Source: Aurelia coerulea
Taxonomy: Eukaryota; Cnidaria; Scyphozoa; Semaeostomeae; Ulmaridae
Reading direction: 5' to 3'
Assembly (NCBI GenBank): GCA_039566865.1
Contig: CM076947.1
Location: 4,285,501 to 4,349,500, forward strand
Length of the DNA: 64,000 nucleotides
This document shows, piece after piece, positions 22,106-34,245 of the stretch. A program made the position numbers and the translations under genes. Every line of letters starts with the position of its first letter. Position 1 is the first letter of the stretch. The notes below the pieces were generated by a model, which saw only the letters and a program-made list of their open reading frames with translations, was not told the DNA's origin and made no database searches.

Positions 22106-22354
22106 TCACCATTGTATATCTTTTTTGGAGCAACTGCTCTGCAACCAATTGAATTCTATGTCCCCAACTTTTGAATCAACCCCATTAACCCTACAAAATT
22201 GTTTCCGGCTGGAAAGATAGGATTTAAACCACGAGAGTTCACGTTGCTGTACACCATAAAGCTTGAGCTTTTTGCAGAGGATATTATGATCTACAGTGTC
22301 AAATGCCTCTTTGAGGTCAATGAACACTAAACCCACAAGCTTACCAAGATCCAA
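22106..22354 (-). pseudogene. LINE reverse-transcriptase core fragment
   Basis: Reads VFIDLKEAFDTVDHNILCKK, then LYGVQQRELSWFKSYLSSRK. The D-x-x-x-AFD-x-VDH block is RT motif A with its catalytic aspartate. The following FADD motif C is absent. It is a fragment of a jockey/CR1-type element, possibly from the same clade as the 15.2- and 20.4-kb pieces, which lie on the same strand. Confidence 0.75.
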
Positions 22355-23113
22355 TCCATTGTAACAGCCGTTAGCCCAATCCCAGAATATTTGTCAGATA
22401 TTGATACCCAATCCCATAATTCTGAAGAGGTAACAAAAACAACTCAATGTTAAATATCATTCAATTTCAAGGTGAAAGTTCGGATTTCCTCTCGGTTATG
22501 GTCACAAGCAGAACAAATAAATCTGTTCTGAATCAATGGGGACGTTCAACACCCATTGCCAGAATTTTTAGTACAACAGTCAACCCCAATCCCAGAAAAT
22601 TCCAAGTGAAAGTATACGCCAATCACAGAAACTTTCCAGTAAAAGTGTATCCCAATCCCAGAATTTTTAGGCTCAAAACTACCAATAACTGGCCCACAGC
22701 ACATCCCTTTCTGATTGACACGCATCTGAAAAATAAAAATGTTATACATTGGATACTTACCCTGTATAGATATTATAAAATGAAATGAATTAGTGATTCA
22801 ATAGTGAAGTACCCCCACCCCCATCGCCGTTGTTCCCTTTGTCTGACCCCCCTTTCTCTCTCTTTAATTTCTTGCGGGTCTTTGTTATTCGTTTGATTAC
22901 ATTCAAAAGTAAGAGGCCATCTTTTAGACACAGTTCCCTAGCCGCATCGTTCATTTGTTGTTCATAGTTAAGAACTCTGCGCGACATTAACGCAAGAGCG
23001 CAACATTAGCGCAACATTAAGAACTCTGCGCGACGGGTCAAACACTCATGAATCTCTATGAATATCCAAACCGTTCAATGCGTACTCAACCTCGGCCAAG
23101 ACTTCTACAACTG
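22355..23113. other. Interval with short repeats, no gene recognised
   Basis: CCCAATCCCAGAA and similar units (AATCACAGAAACTTTCC) recur about every 30 bp between 22375 and 22680. Beyond that nothing stands out. A minus-strand ORF at 22790-22987 is Lys/Arg-rich without a recognisable domain. Confidence 0.35.
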
Positions 23114-23121
23114 CTACCACA

Positions 23122-26100
23122 TCATGGGCATTGAGAAAACGTAAACGTGTCCTTCCCATCTGGCATCCTCAACATGATTGGCAAAGGATTTCCGAAAGCA
23201 GGGTGTTTCAATATGGCTTTGACCATCCCCTTTGTGATGGTACCCAAGGCTCCCACTACTATGGGTAAAAGTTTCACTTTCCAGCCGTCCTGTGTCCACA
23301 GTCTCCCAAGTTGGTGTACCAACGGTTCGTATTTTGTCATTTTCTCATGAAAAGCCTCTTCCAGCCTAGTGTCAAAGGACACCGTCATATCGAAAATGGT
23401 GATGGTTTTACTTCCTTTATCATAGAGGACCAGGTCAGGCTGATATAAGGTGTGATCCGGGCTAATTTCACAATCCCAACAGATCTTAACAAGCAAGGGA
23501 TACCTGCTTTGGTCGCGAGATGATTCCAAACTGAACGAAGGGCCTCGTTATGGCGTTTCATGTATCCATAAAACCCATGACTTTTACATCCGGAGAGGAT
23601 GTGCCCAATCGTCTCAACCCCGCTATCACACCTCCGGCACGTATCCTTGGTGTTGGCATCAATGACTCGATGTACACAGGCGTTACAGTGCACGTTCCCT
23701 TCCTGGATCGCGGCAATGTATCCTTCAGTGCGAGGCCTCAAGACCAGCCACCGTACCAACATCGCAAGTTCTATGGCATCGTCTTCCAACTGCCCCTTGA
23801 AAACACCATGATATCTACCTCCAAGCCATTTCTGTCTACGGTTCTCCTGTTGTTTTTCAGCAACCAGGGTCTTCGCTTGGGAGGGTAATATCGTTTCACC
23901 GGTTGCAGGGTTGACGAAACCGCCATCCGCGATTTCAAGCACGTCGGTCAGCCCGAGGTCTTTTACCACTTTCCTCGCCTTACCAAAAATGGTACATCGC
24001 CGGAGGCCGCCATCCCCTTTTTCAACATTTATTATGTTGATTTTTAGCTTTTCCAGGAACGGGTCTGCACGGGTCCTTTCCTTTAATACATACCCCGCTA
24101 CCGCCACCATGGTCAGACCGTAGCAGTCCTCTAAGTTCACCAGGCCTCTACCTCCTTCCAGCCGAGCTACTGAGGCATGCTTTTCCACGTGGTGATGTTT
24201 CCTGAGTGCTTGTCTAACATCTAGATCAAGCTTTCTCAGGGCTGACTTGTTCCACACTTGGGCAGCAATGTAGTACCGACATCCGCCAGCAACCTTACTA
24301 TTGATCATGCGGAAAAAGTTTCGGCTATTAAGATCCTTTTGTACCAACGATTTAAGCTCAGTTTAATCTTGGTGGTAACCCTTTTCGTATTTGCCTCTTT
24401 ATCTATTCCCATCAGCTGATCGACCCCAAGGTACTGGTAGGTCTCGGTCTCCCCAAAGCTCTCAATTCGATGAAAAGGCAATTCCCAATCAATGGATTGT
24501 CCGCCTTTTCTGCCACCTGTTCCCAAATGCGCCATAGCACATTTCTTCAAGCCCAGCTGCATGCCAATTGCCGCTGGGGCTTCATGCACAAGGTTGAGGC
24601 CTCTGTGTAGATTTGCCATAAGAGGGGTGAAGAGTTTCAGGTCCTCCATATAGAACAAGTGGGTTATGGTGGTGTTATCACTCAAAGCATAAGGTTTGTT
24701 CCATTCATCATTGTTTAAAGCAGATTACATTGGGGCGATGGAAGGGCAGAATAGTAAAGGCGACAAGGCGTCGCCTTGAAAAAGTCCTCTTTTCAAAGAT
24801 ATGGCTCTTGTCACTATCTGTCTTTTGCCGTGGGTCAAGTGGAACCTGGTTTTCCACAGTGGTATCACTGCGTCTATGAACTTCCTTATGTACATGGGCG
24901 CACCTATCGTTCAGAGAACCAATTTAAGGTGTCCATGTGGCACCATGTCAAAATCCTTCCTATAATCAATCCAGGCGGTGGACAGCCGCTGGTTTCGCGC
25001 CTTCGCCAACCTTGTTGCACTCTCATCCATTAGAAGGCAATCAATGGTACCCCATGCTCCTTTCTGCATGGATCTCTGTTCGACAGGCAGCACATCTTCC
25101 AACACACAATGTTCACCCAGGTCTCTCACTACAACAGCTGTCATTGCTTTATAAGCAGTATTAAGAGAAGCGATGGGTCGGTAGTTGGCCTCCTCCTCCT
25201 CAGGTGCGCCTTTATGAATCAAGGTGGTTCGTCCCATCACAAGCCACTGCAGTATTTCAATTTACGATTAAGCATGGCTGTGACTTGTAGCCGAAGGAGG
25301 TCGCTTGCTTCAAGGATCCTTTTGTAAATATAGTTCCTAATACAATCAGGCCCTGCTGCTTTAACCCTATCCAGACTGGGGGGGGGCTCATTCAGCCCCC
25401 CCCCTACCTACTTAACTGAGCACTGCTCTAAATTGGTTCAACGAACCAGGAAATGATTTTTGACTTTTAGTTTCTATCATTTTGAAGTGTGAATTTGTGT
25501 GAAATTTTGAAAAAAAAATTTAGGGGGCCGGGAGGTGGCTGTTTTTTTCAGAGTGGTCGGGGCCAACTTTTAGGTAAGCTGCTTATGGATATAATTCCAG
25601 ATCACCTCATAGTCCTTTGATAATATCCTTTTTCATTTGTGAACTTATAATCTGTAAGGTCTCTTTAATTTTTTCCAAGAACACTAGAACAATTATGTGT
25701 CACGTGACCTCATCAATGGCGTCATCTTTAAGAAAATGGCAAAAAATTTGTTTGCGGACTTTCTGCAAGGATATTTCGACCCCAAATGTTTTACAGCGGC
25801 AATAAATAGATTAAAACTGATCAACAGGGTTGTTTCCACCTAAGCTGTGTAATTTTGTTTGAATTTTGTGCATCATTGGCCGCAAACGGTATAAGATTCC
25901 CCGGGGGTATCCTTACATAGTACTACTAACGGTCAGTTTTCATGCATATCTTGAGAATCTGTTTTACAGTGAGAATTTTTTGACTTGAAAGTGTCTAGTT
26001 TGTCAAGATATTATCAAATTCCACCAAATAACTATCCTCAACCCCCTTTTTCCCCCTTCCTTCTTCCTTCCAACTCATTTGCTTACTACTGGGAAAAAAT

Positions 26101-27294
26101 GCAGATGTCAGCATATTTTTTCAATAATCAAAACAAAAGTTTCAAAAGGAAAAATGAAGTATGCAACGATCACTTATCATCGAAGTAGTTTTCATTGTAA
26201 ACTATGGAGAAATTCTCTAATATGGCTGCATTTGTCATTTTTCAGAAAAACAAGATTTTTAATCTCTTTTTCCGTCATCTTGAATTTGCGAAAATCAAAT
26301 TTTTCACTTTATAAGTATATTTTCACCTTCTAACAATGCTTTGATAGGCATAATTTGGTTTCGTGAATCATTCTTAGAAAATTATAAAGATTTAAAAAAA
26401 AGTTGTTTTTTCATTTTTTTCGTGGACACGTGCCGGTTGGTCTTGAATAATTATGACGCCATATCTATTTTTAGAATTTTTTTTACTAGAAATGATAGAT
26501 CATAAGTACGGCTACCTGCATGGTGAGATTCGTCTTCGTAAGTGAAGGAATGGCGATTTTAGAGAGGGGGCTGAATGAGCCCCCCGCCCAGTCTTCTAGT
26601 AGCTCAAAAAGCCCAGTCTGGATAGGGTTAAAAGGCTTCAAACCTTTTATCACCACCTTCCACTCGTCCTCACCAATGACCTTCTCCTCTTGATCCACAA
26701 CAATGCCTTTTCCACGCATTTCCTCACGCCAGCGGCGAACTACTCTCGACTTCTTATCAAAAGTCCCCTCTATCCCAACAATTCCTGTCCAGAAAGCTCA
26801 AATTTTATTCGCCGATGGTGGTCTACCGTTTCCCGATAGATTGGTATTCCTGCTAGTTTTTATGCCACCTCTAGCTGCAAGGGCATTATTCCTGGTGAAC
26901 CAGATATGGTCTTTTAACTCGGTCACCTTCCCTTTCGTGGGGTTTAGTTGTTTCAACTTCTTAAGATTCGAGCGTAATTTGTTGGTCAGGGGCCGATTCG
27001 ATTTCCGTCGATCCAGCTCGTTACTAATCATGCATATATGGGCTCTCAGAACCTTGGTATCGTCCTTCAGGGTCTCCAGTTTTCCCGTTGCACCTTAGCT
27101 CGCGAAGTATTTGAAGATATATAATCTTCCCCATGTGGGTCTGGTGCATAAACTCTAGTAAGTGCATAGATGAGGTCATTTGATCTTTGATGGAACTCTG
27201 GCCCATCTCTCATTTCATCTGTCCACGTCTCGTGGAACAGTTTTCTTAAGATCAACGCCTCATCATCACCCATGTATATCCATGTATATCCCAT
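23122..27294 (-). pseudogene. R2/NeSL-type LINE, multiply broken
   Basis: Fragments appear in order on the minus strand. The N-terminal part (27294-26640, frameshifted) is split from the RT by a piggyBac-type MITE. RT follows (25360-24305) with NYRPIASLNTAYKAMTA, WIDYRKDFDMVPH, a QGDALSPLLF block and FYMEDLKLF. A zinc-knuckle region has CNAC and CRRC, then HILSGC (24347-23385). Last is a restriction-like endonuclease with PDLVLYDK, FDMTVSFD and KYEPL (23529-23122), as in R2/NeSL elements. The catalytic motif is YMED instead of YMDD, so the RT should be inactive. Several frameshifts separate the pieces. Confidence 0.82.
25365..26627. mobile_element. Complete piggyBac-type MITE inside the LINE
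   Basis: TTAA flanks both ends (25361-25364 and 26628-26631). The termini read CCCTATCCAGACTGGG in both orientations. Next to each lies a G-run/CTCATTCAG/C-run hairpin. The insertion splits the LINE coding sequence, whose frame resumes directly on the other side. The half towards 26627 is nearly the same as the truncated copy at 7416-8100. No transposase. Confidence 0.87.
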
Positions 27295-27768
27295 TTAATA
27301 CACCCTCTAATCAGCCATTTCAATGACATAAAGTTTTGAAAAAAATTCAATGAAATGATGAAATGAAACTATATTCATATTTTAAAAGAAATTTGGCTCT
27401 GATCATCATGGTACTGTAGAGTTTCTCGATGTTTAAACTCAATGCTTGCGGTAAATGTGTCTTTTACTGGGTGCGCCAAAACGTTTAGGTGCTCGAAATA
27501 TACATTATGGTACCTAAAGGTCCTAAAATACCTAAAGTACTGGGTGGATTTCAATGAATAAAATTTTCGTTGACGGCAAAGGGACTGGCGTATTTTTTCT
27601 TTATTCCCAGTACTCATAAAAGCACATGAACAATCGTAAAGTAGTTTGATCTTCTGGCTGTCAAAAAGAATTCATACAATTCCAAGTACTTTTGATACTT
27701 TGAATCTTCAATTTCTTAATTTTTCATAAAACTGAACTTCATATTTTAACAGATTCATTGAGGATCAT

Positions 27769-28446
27769 ACGGAACACTCGATTATCTCTTCCAAAAATTA
27801 AGAAACTATACCGGGTGTCCCAAAATGATGTATTATCGTTTGATTGCTTATATCTCCATAACCAATGAACCGATTTTCAAAAACTTTACTTTATCCGATT
27901 GCCAAAAGGCTAAATTGTATTTGAGGATGTTGGCTGTAGTTTAAGCCAATTTCTTCATGTCGAAAAGAAGATCGATAAAGCTGCTCAAATTCAAGCCCTT
28001 GATGGCATGAAAAAGAAACGGCCTTCTTCACCAGTCAAAATTTTAGACGTGATACAAAAGGCTGAACTTATATGTTGTTCATTGAATATATAGCGTTCAG
28101 AGAATGCGAATTCAATTAATACTAAGTTCAGAGAATACGAATACGAGTTCAGCCTTTTGTATCACATCTAAAATATTGACTAGAAAGAAAGGCCGTTTTT
28201 TTCGCATGCCATCTAAGGCTTGAATTTGAGCAAGATTATCAATCTTCCTTTCGACATGAAAACGCCTGGGTAAAACCATAACCAACATCTTAATCTACAA
28301 TTTTGCCTTTAGGCAATCAAATAAAACGAAGTTTTTGAAAATCGGTTAATTGTTTATGGAGATGTAAGCAATCAAACAATAATACATCATTTTGGGACAC
28401 CCTGTATAGTTTCTTAATTTTTGGAAGAGATAATCGAGCGTTCCGT
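27769..28446. mobile_element. Small palindromic element split at its centre by a mariner-type MITE
   Basis: Outer arms of 40-44 bp (CGGAACACTCGATTATCTCT onward, ending AAGAAACTATA) are perfectly placed around an inner element at 27811-28404. The outer ends are TA-flanked. The inner element has CCGGGTGTCCCAAAATGATG ends, TA on both sides, and arms of over 200 bp. Without the inner element the outer sequence collapses to a short palindrome with TA at its centre. Confidence 0.7.
27811..28404. mobile_element. Tc1/mariner-type foldback MITE
   Basis: The ends are CCGGGTGTCCCAAAATGATG and, inverted, CAGGGTGTCCCAAAATGATG, with TA at 27809-27810 and 28405-28406. The two halves pair along most of their length; for example TTCAGCCTTTTGTATCAC is present in both orientations near 28065 and 28150. 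No transposase. Confidence 0.8.
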
Positions 28447-29540
28447 ATAATAAATGAGGGTAATAAAGCTTCTTTGATCAAATAATATTAATGTCTCAGT
28501 TAGGCCATATAAAATAAATTAATAGATTCTCATCACCGCCCGCATGGAAAATTACTTCTGCGTCGAAATTTGTTATATTTTGTTCGTAAAATATAAAAGT
28601 CCCGCCCGCTCGTCATTTACAATATTTGCGATGTTTTTATATTTTATATAACGTCAAAACATATAGTTCTATTGTTTTTTATTTATTTGGAATTATTTGC
28701 TCCTTATGATACATACTTTTATCTTGCGAAATATAGAATTTACCATAAAACTACAAAAAATGTCAATCTGAAACAACGTTTTCACTGAATTGTCACAGTT
28801 TTGATCAATTACAAAGTTGTTATGGTTCAAGAACATTCAGACGGGAGGGTGATCTACGGATCCAAATCCAAAATGCACCGCTACAATTCGAATGGGGTCC
28901 ACGCAAAATGTATTCATTTAGGAGCATGCCATGGACAAGCACTTAACCAAGACAGGTCGCTTGAGTTTGGGCCAAATTTCACAGCAATTTAAAATTGGGT
29001 TCCTGTGGGAGGGAGAAAACTTGTGGGAAATTTGCAAGAAATCACTTGACAAGAAATGACTTTAATTTTGAAAAAGTAAAAATTTAAAGTGTTGAAGAAA
29101 CTGTGAGAAATTCCCTTTAGATTCTTTAAATGTTGTTTGTAAACAGCTCCAACAAACATCAATAATCTTAAGTTGTTTGTCGCTGCTCCTTGTTCTTCCA
29201 CGGACGGCCTACAGGGTAGAATTTATCTGTGCCAAAGACTATGTAAACAAAGAATTCAACGGAATAATGTGCTTCCCTCGCTGATTTGGCTAGATTTGCC
29301 TTAAATTCTTAAAATCAAATTTATATATAAATTATAAAATATAAACCTCCCGCCTCGCGAGAGTTTCCAAAACTTTGTGATGATTAATGAGCGAGCTTTA
29401 CTAATCGCACAATAGTTTTTACTGAGCGTTTTAACGTGGTTTTGTCTTTTGTTTAGTTTTATTTGCAGGTATCCAGAATAAGAGCACATGATACTGTGTC
29501 TATTTCTTTGCTTCCCTCTGCTTCCCTTTGCCCATGCAGG
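28447..29540. other. Interval with no convincing gene
   Basis: AT-rich, with a run of inverted AT-rich patches near 28540-28700. A minus-strand ATG ORF at 29201-28989 begins MEEQGAATNNLRL and could be a first exon, but nothing supports it beyond composition. Confidence 0.3.
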
Positions 29541-29670
29541 GGGGGGGGGGGGTTCTTCCATAGTAAAGGTACCTGGGGAGGGATGTGCCGCGAGCAAGGG
29601 TATACTTTTTCGGACTTCTAGTCTAGCCAAGGGTATACTTTTTTTGCAAATTTGGCCCGGGTATACTAGA
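29540..29670 (+). repeat. End fragment of a GGGTATAC-type element
   Basis: A G14 run is followed by GGATGTGCCGCGAGCAAGGG and three AAGGGTATACTTTTT-like units. The arrangement matches the hAT-like MITE at 17065-17481 (G-run, GTGCCGC, repeated CAGGGTATC). No opposite end was found, so it is a fragment. Confidence 0.5.
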
Positions 29671-29888
29671 AAAAAGCGCTTCGTCAAGTGAGACGAAAAG
29701 TAGTCTAAATCATATCTAAAACAAGAACTCGCGATGACTTCGATAAATAAACTATCAAGCAAATCGTACACAATGCTCTTGACAAAGTATTCTCCCCCTG
29801 TCTGTCTGAATAGGTTCCATAAAAATCTTCTTAACTTAAAAATTTTCTTTCCCAGTACTGGAGTTTCTTAATTAATCAAATAAAGGAA

Positions 29889-29952
29889 TATCTCGGATCT
29901 TAATATCTCGGATCTTAATATCTCGGATCTTGGATCTTGGATCTTGAATCTT
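29889..29952 (+). repeat. Short tandem repeat ATCTCGGATCTTA
   Basis: Three units of about 15 bp (ATATCTCGGATCTTA) followed by shorter TTGGATC units. Simple-sequence expansion, non-coding. Confidence 0.75.
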
Positions 29953-30526
29953 AAATTATACCATCCCACCAGGTACAGGTGTCCTAAAATATGTGTCACG
30001 GCGTTTGCTAAACCATGCGATCCTGACTTCTTAACATATTTAAACGAATGAACAAATATTTTGAAAGAAAAACGCTCACTGAAATAGAAGAATTTATCAA
30101 ACTAAAATCAGTCATACATCTCATCAGTCATTGTTATTTTGTTTGGGAGTTGCTTTTGAGAATGTGTTAAAGAAAGGCGGCTACTTTTCAACGCTAAGTT
30201 TTAGTTACTAAACAAATTATGTGCGGTACAGAAATAGACTTCAGTAGCGTGATGACAAGAACAAGAAAATGATAAGAATTTAATAGATAAAGCCTTGATA
30301 GAAATTAATCATAATCATAATTTGATATATCGCTAATGTAGGCAGAAGAGCACACCTCATCGAAGGATACAAGTAACTAAATTTGAAATAAAATCTCACC
30401 TCCTATTTTCTTCACCATGAAGACATGATGCATTATATCAAAGCTGCTTGTTTCTATCAATCTTTCATACAACCTTTTCATCAACACGAGGAGATTTGAC
30501 ATTGCATCTTCCACTGTTTACTGCTC

Positions 30527-31215
30527 ATACCACTGTTATTGACATATCCTCAAGCTTCCAGGCTAGATCTCGGAGCCTTTTCACTCGCAATTCAAGTTGT
30601 ATAGGAACGCCCTTGAAGGACAAGCCATGAACAGTTGTCAGGAATATATCATTTCACGATGGTGGAACAGCAATAGTTTGCAGCTCCGCCGTTCCTTTCA
30701 ACAGGGTATGGAGCACCAACAATTCCTCAAGCTCACTCAGGCTGTAGTCGGTCTTAGTTGAAGTTCCTGAAAACAATTTCGAACTTAAAAGACGAAAGAG
30801 TGTATGCAGCAGTTGAATTACCTAGCAAGAAGCAGCTTTACTGTTTTACGGTTTGCTCCCAGGGAGCAACAGTCTACACCTGCTCGTACCTACCAAAGCA
30901 GTCTAAAGTCTACACCTGCTCGTACCTAAAAATAAAATTACATGAATTACAGGACATGTTTCACAAATTGAATACAATTTGTCCTTGTAGTGTTGCATAG
31001 TAGTTAAAGTATAGTAGAATGTAGCATATCTTGTAATATTTTATATTGATTAAAAAAAAAAAAATAATTTAATACAAAATACAGTACTGCAGCTCACCTT
31101 CAGGGAGCATGTGCTTTGTAGTGCTTCCAAGACGTGAAATGAAGCTATTCACTTGCTCAACTGTCTCGCCCATAGTTCTTGCAGCCCCTTTCTGCCACTC
31201 TCCATCCCATGTAAC
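30527..31215 (-). pseudogene. Two-exon minus-strand fragment, possibly KDZ-type transposase
   Basis: On the minus strand, exon 31215-31098 has a TCTCTAG acceptor and a GTGAGC donor, and encodes GETVEQVNSFISRLGSTTKH. The next exon, 30766-30527, follows a TTTTCAG acceptor. It encodes LSELEELLVLHTLLKG and then LRVKRLRDLAWKLEDM, with one internal TGA. The EQVNSFISRLGSTTK stretch resembles the C-terminal part of Kyakuja/Dileera/Zisupton transposases as I recall them. That assignment is tentative. A LINE lies immediately upstream. Confidence 0.35.
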
Positions 31216-31424
31216 CTAGAGAGAAGAAGATTAGATTTTATTGGAAAAAAAAGTTGATTGAATGCTATAGATAACTGGTTAAAGCTTTGCTGTCACAATA
31301 AATACTGAATACCACAATTCCATTATATCACATTGATGCAGGCAATATACAAGACCACATTGATCCTTAAAGTTCTCCTAAATGCACTGTCCGCAATGAT
31401 CTTCCTAAATCCACGCTTGAGGCT

Positions 31425-32889
31425 TTGTGTATTGAAGTAAAGCCAGTTAGGTCTGCACCTTTCGTTGTTTTGGCTTGGTATCGCCCTCCGAATGAGGCAG
31501 CTGATAATTTTCGTCTTATGGAGGAAAACCTTCAATTCCTTGATAAAGAAGGTAAGGAAACTATTCTTTTAGGAGATACAAACTGTGATTTGCTTCCAAA
31601 GTCCTCTGATCATGATTGCCTGAATACTGACCTTTTACCGCATTCAAAACGCTTGACAGAGATATATGAACGTTTTGGCTTTCATCAATTAATTAAAACA
31701 GCAACGAGAGAAACACTGATCTCCTCTACTTTGATTGACCATATTGCCACTACTAACAAATCAAACATAGTAGTATCTGGCGTACATCAAACTAGTATTA
31801 GTGATCATTATCTAGTCTACAGTGTTAGAAAATTTCTGGGTGGGGTAAAAAAACAACACAAAAATATCAGTACCAGGCAAATGAAAAACTTTAGCAAAGC
31901 TGAATTTCTTGACGATTTGCAAAAAATAGATTGGAAAGGCATAGTCTCACATACTGATGATGTTAACATCATAGTGGAACAATGGACATCTATGTTTTCC
32001 CTTGTACTTGAGAAACATGCTCCCTTACGCAGTAGGCGAGTTTCAGAAAGATTCTGTCCATGGATAACCAAAGAATTCAAACTTTTGTGTGCATCAAGGG
32101 ACAAACTGAGAAAGCAAGCTATTAAATCTAAATCTGAAGTTTTATTTGATGCGTATAAACAAATGAGAAATAAAGTAAATAAGGTCAATATTGATCTGAA
32201 GCGCGATTATTTCTCGAACAAAATTGCTTCTAACGAAGGTGACATTAAAAGTATGTGGAAAACTATCAATTTGGTATTAAACAAAAAGTCAAAGACCACG
32301 CAGATTACAACTCTAGATGTTGATGGGGAAAAAATTTTCAATCATAAAGCTATCGCAGAACATATGAACACCTATTTTTGTAACGTCGGTGAAGACCTTA
32401 GTAAGAAAATTCCTGCCACACAAAACCCGCTTTTTGAGGGTAAATATTCCGTAAATCCAGAAGGAACACGGTTTCACTTTCAACCTGTAAATTCACACCA
32501 GGTTGCAAGTGTCTTGGGGAAATTCAAAACATCTATGGGTTTTGGCACTGACTGCATAGCAAATCATTTTTTGAAGATCGGTCTCCCAGTTATTTCAGAC
32601 TCCCTCTGTGATATATTTAATCTGTCTATTGCCACAGGAGTTTTTCCAGATTCTTGGAAAATTGCTAGGGTTGCTCCTATTTTCAAACGTGGTCAAACTG
32701 ATGATCGTTCTAATTACAGACCTATATCTGTTCTCCCTGTTCTTTCGAGAATTTTTGAAAAAAATTATCTTCAACCAACTCTATAAGTACTTGGATACAA
32801 ACAAACACTTGTTTTCTAAACAATCCGGTTTTAGACGCCTGTACTCTGTTGTAACAAGTCTCCTGTCCTGCACTAACGATTGGATTTAA
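31425..32889 (+). pseudogene. LINE endonuclease plus partial reverse transcriptase
   Basis: The frame starts inside an APE-type endonuclease domain: WYRPP, LLGDTNCDLL, TLIDHIAT, SISDHYLVY. It then passes the linker and enters the RT fingers (NYRPISVLPVLSRIFEK). A one-base shift near 32758 moves the frame to IIFNQLYKYLDTNKHLFSKQ, then SGFRR. The element stops before RT motif A, so it is truncated at both ends. Family: CR1/L2/jockey group with an APE endonuclease. No 2A-like motif is present in the surviving part. Confidence 0.8.
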
Positions 32890-33489
32890 TATATTTTGCG
32901 GATTTAACATTTTACGTGTCAAATACAAAAATGCAACACAGTTTTATCTCAAACCATATCAAAATGAACATGCAAACTCGAAAGATGGAAATTTTTCGTA
33001 ACCTCTGGAATTGGATATAAGTGGGGAAGGGGCTTAATTAAAATTTTGGCTCAGAGGGAAGGGTCTTATTAGAGAGAGGGACTTACACAAGCTTTTACGG
33101 TATTCTCACAGCCTTTCTTGCATGAAAAGTTGACAAGTGCAACAATACTACCAGGAACAGGTGCAAGATTAATCCACTTTATTGAAACCCTTCAATCTTC
33201 TACTTTCCATCCATGATTGCCGGTATCTGATGCATTACAATTGGGCATAATCACATGCCTCTTGTAGCAATCATAACTGGCACGTTGCAAATTGTTTGTT
33301 AGTCGTTTGTCAGTCACCTAAAATAATAAACACAAATATAGAAATAAATAAAGAGGGAAATAGCAAAATTCCTAAAAATTGCAACCAGATGGCTTTACCA
33401 TCTTGGTAAATCAATAATTTCATTAATTTGATATAGTATTGCAAAGTGAGCAACCCTAGTTAGAAGATGAGATCTCACAGGTTTATAAA
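32890..33489. other. Interval with one candidate minus-strand exon
   Basis: A minus-strand open stretch at about 33317-33206 follows a TTATTTTAG acceptor and encodes VTDKRLTNNLQRASYDCYKR. It may belong to the same decayed gene as the 30.5-31.2-kb exons. The rest shows nothing recognisable. Confidence 0.25.
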
Positions 33490-34245
33490 TAGCCTATACT
33501 GTATTGGTAGGTGGTAAAAATTTCACGAATTTACGTTATGCTGATGACACAGCATTAGTGGCAGAGACAGAAGAAGCATTACAAGAAATAGTTGATTTAG
33601 TGAATGAAGAAAGTGCAAAGAAAGGTCTAAAAATGAATGCAAAAAAGAGCAAGACCATGGTAATCTGTAGAAGTAAAGAAACACCTCAAATTTAGATTAA
33701 TATTGATGGTACCAACTTTGAGCAAGTGAAGCAGTTTAAATACTTAGGACAGCTAATTACTGAAGATGGAAAAAACTGATATTGAAATAAGAAGAAGAAT
33801 TCAGATAGCGCGCAAGAATTTTATGAATATGAAGGATACGTTGATATCAAGGAAATTGAGTTTAGAAAGGAAGAAAAGGCTCGTTCGGTGCTACCTTTTA
33901 TCTACCCTTCTGTATGCAAGTGAAACATGGACAATCTCAGAAGAAGCCTGGGCAAAAATAGAAGCATTTGAAACGTGGATTTATCGGAAAATGATAAGGA
34001 TACCATATACAGCCCATATGACGAATAAGACAGTATTGCAATTAACCAAAACAAGTAGATCCCTCAAATTTGAAATAAAGCAAAGGAAAATAAGATACTT
34101 TGGGCACAAAATCAGAGCAAATAAGATACAAAAAACATTAGAGACAGGAAAAGTAGAAGGCAAAAGAGAAGAGGTCGTCCAATGAGAACATGGGTCAATG
34201 ACATTACACAGTGGACATGGAGAAGCATGACACAAGTACAGATGT
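33490..34245 (+). pseudogene. RTE-type LINE, C-terminal half of reverse transcriptase
   Basis: Contains YADDTALVAETEEALQEIVD (RT motif C with intact ADD), then FKYLGQLITEDGK, LLYASETW and WIYRKMIR. A shifted frame ends with RGRPMRTWVNDITQWT. The order and the terminal RGRP-x-x-TW-x-D-I signature are those of RTE-clade LINEs. Internal stops and frameshifts occur near 33695 and 34180. The 5' two thirds, including the endonuclease, are missing, as is usual for LINE copies. Confidence 0.78.

Noticed and set aside
23147..24123. Plus-strand ORFs opposite the R2/NeSL-type LINE
   Set aside because: They are shadows of the minus-strand RT and endonuclease frames.
27465..27500. Possible further TA-type MITE starting TACTGGGTGCGCCAAAAC
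   Set aside because: Only one end with about 15 bp of similarity; no opposite end or arm homology could be followed.
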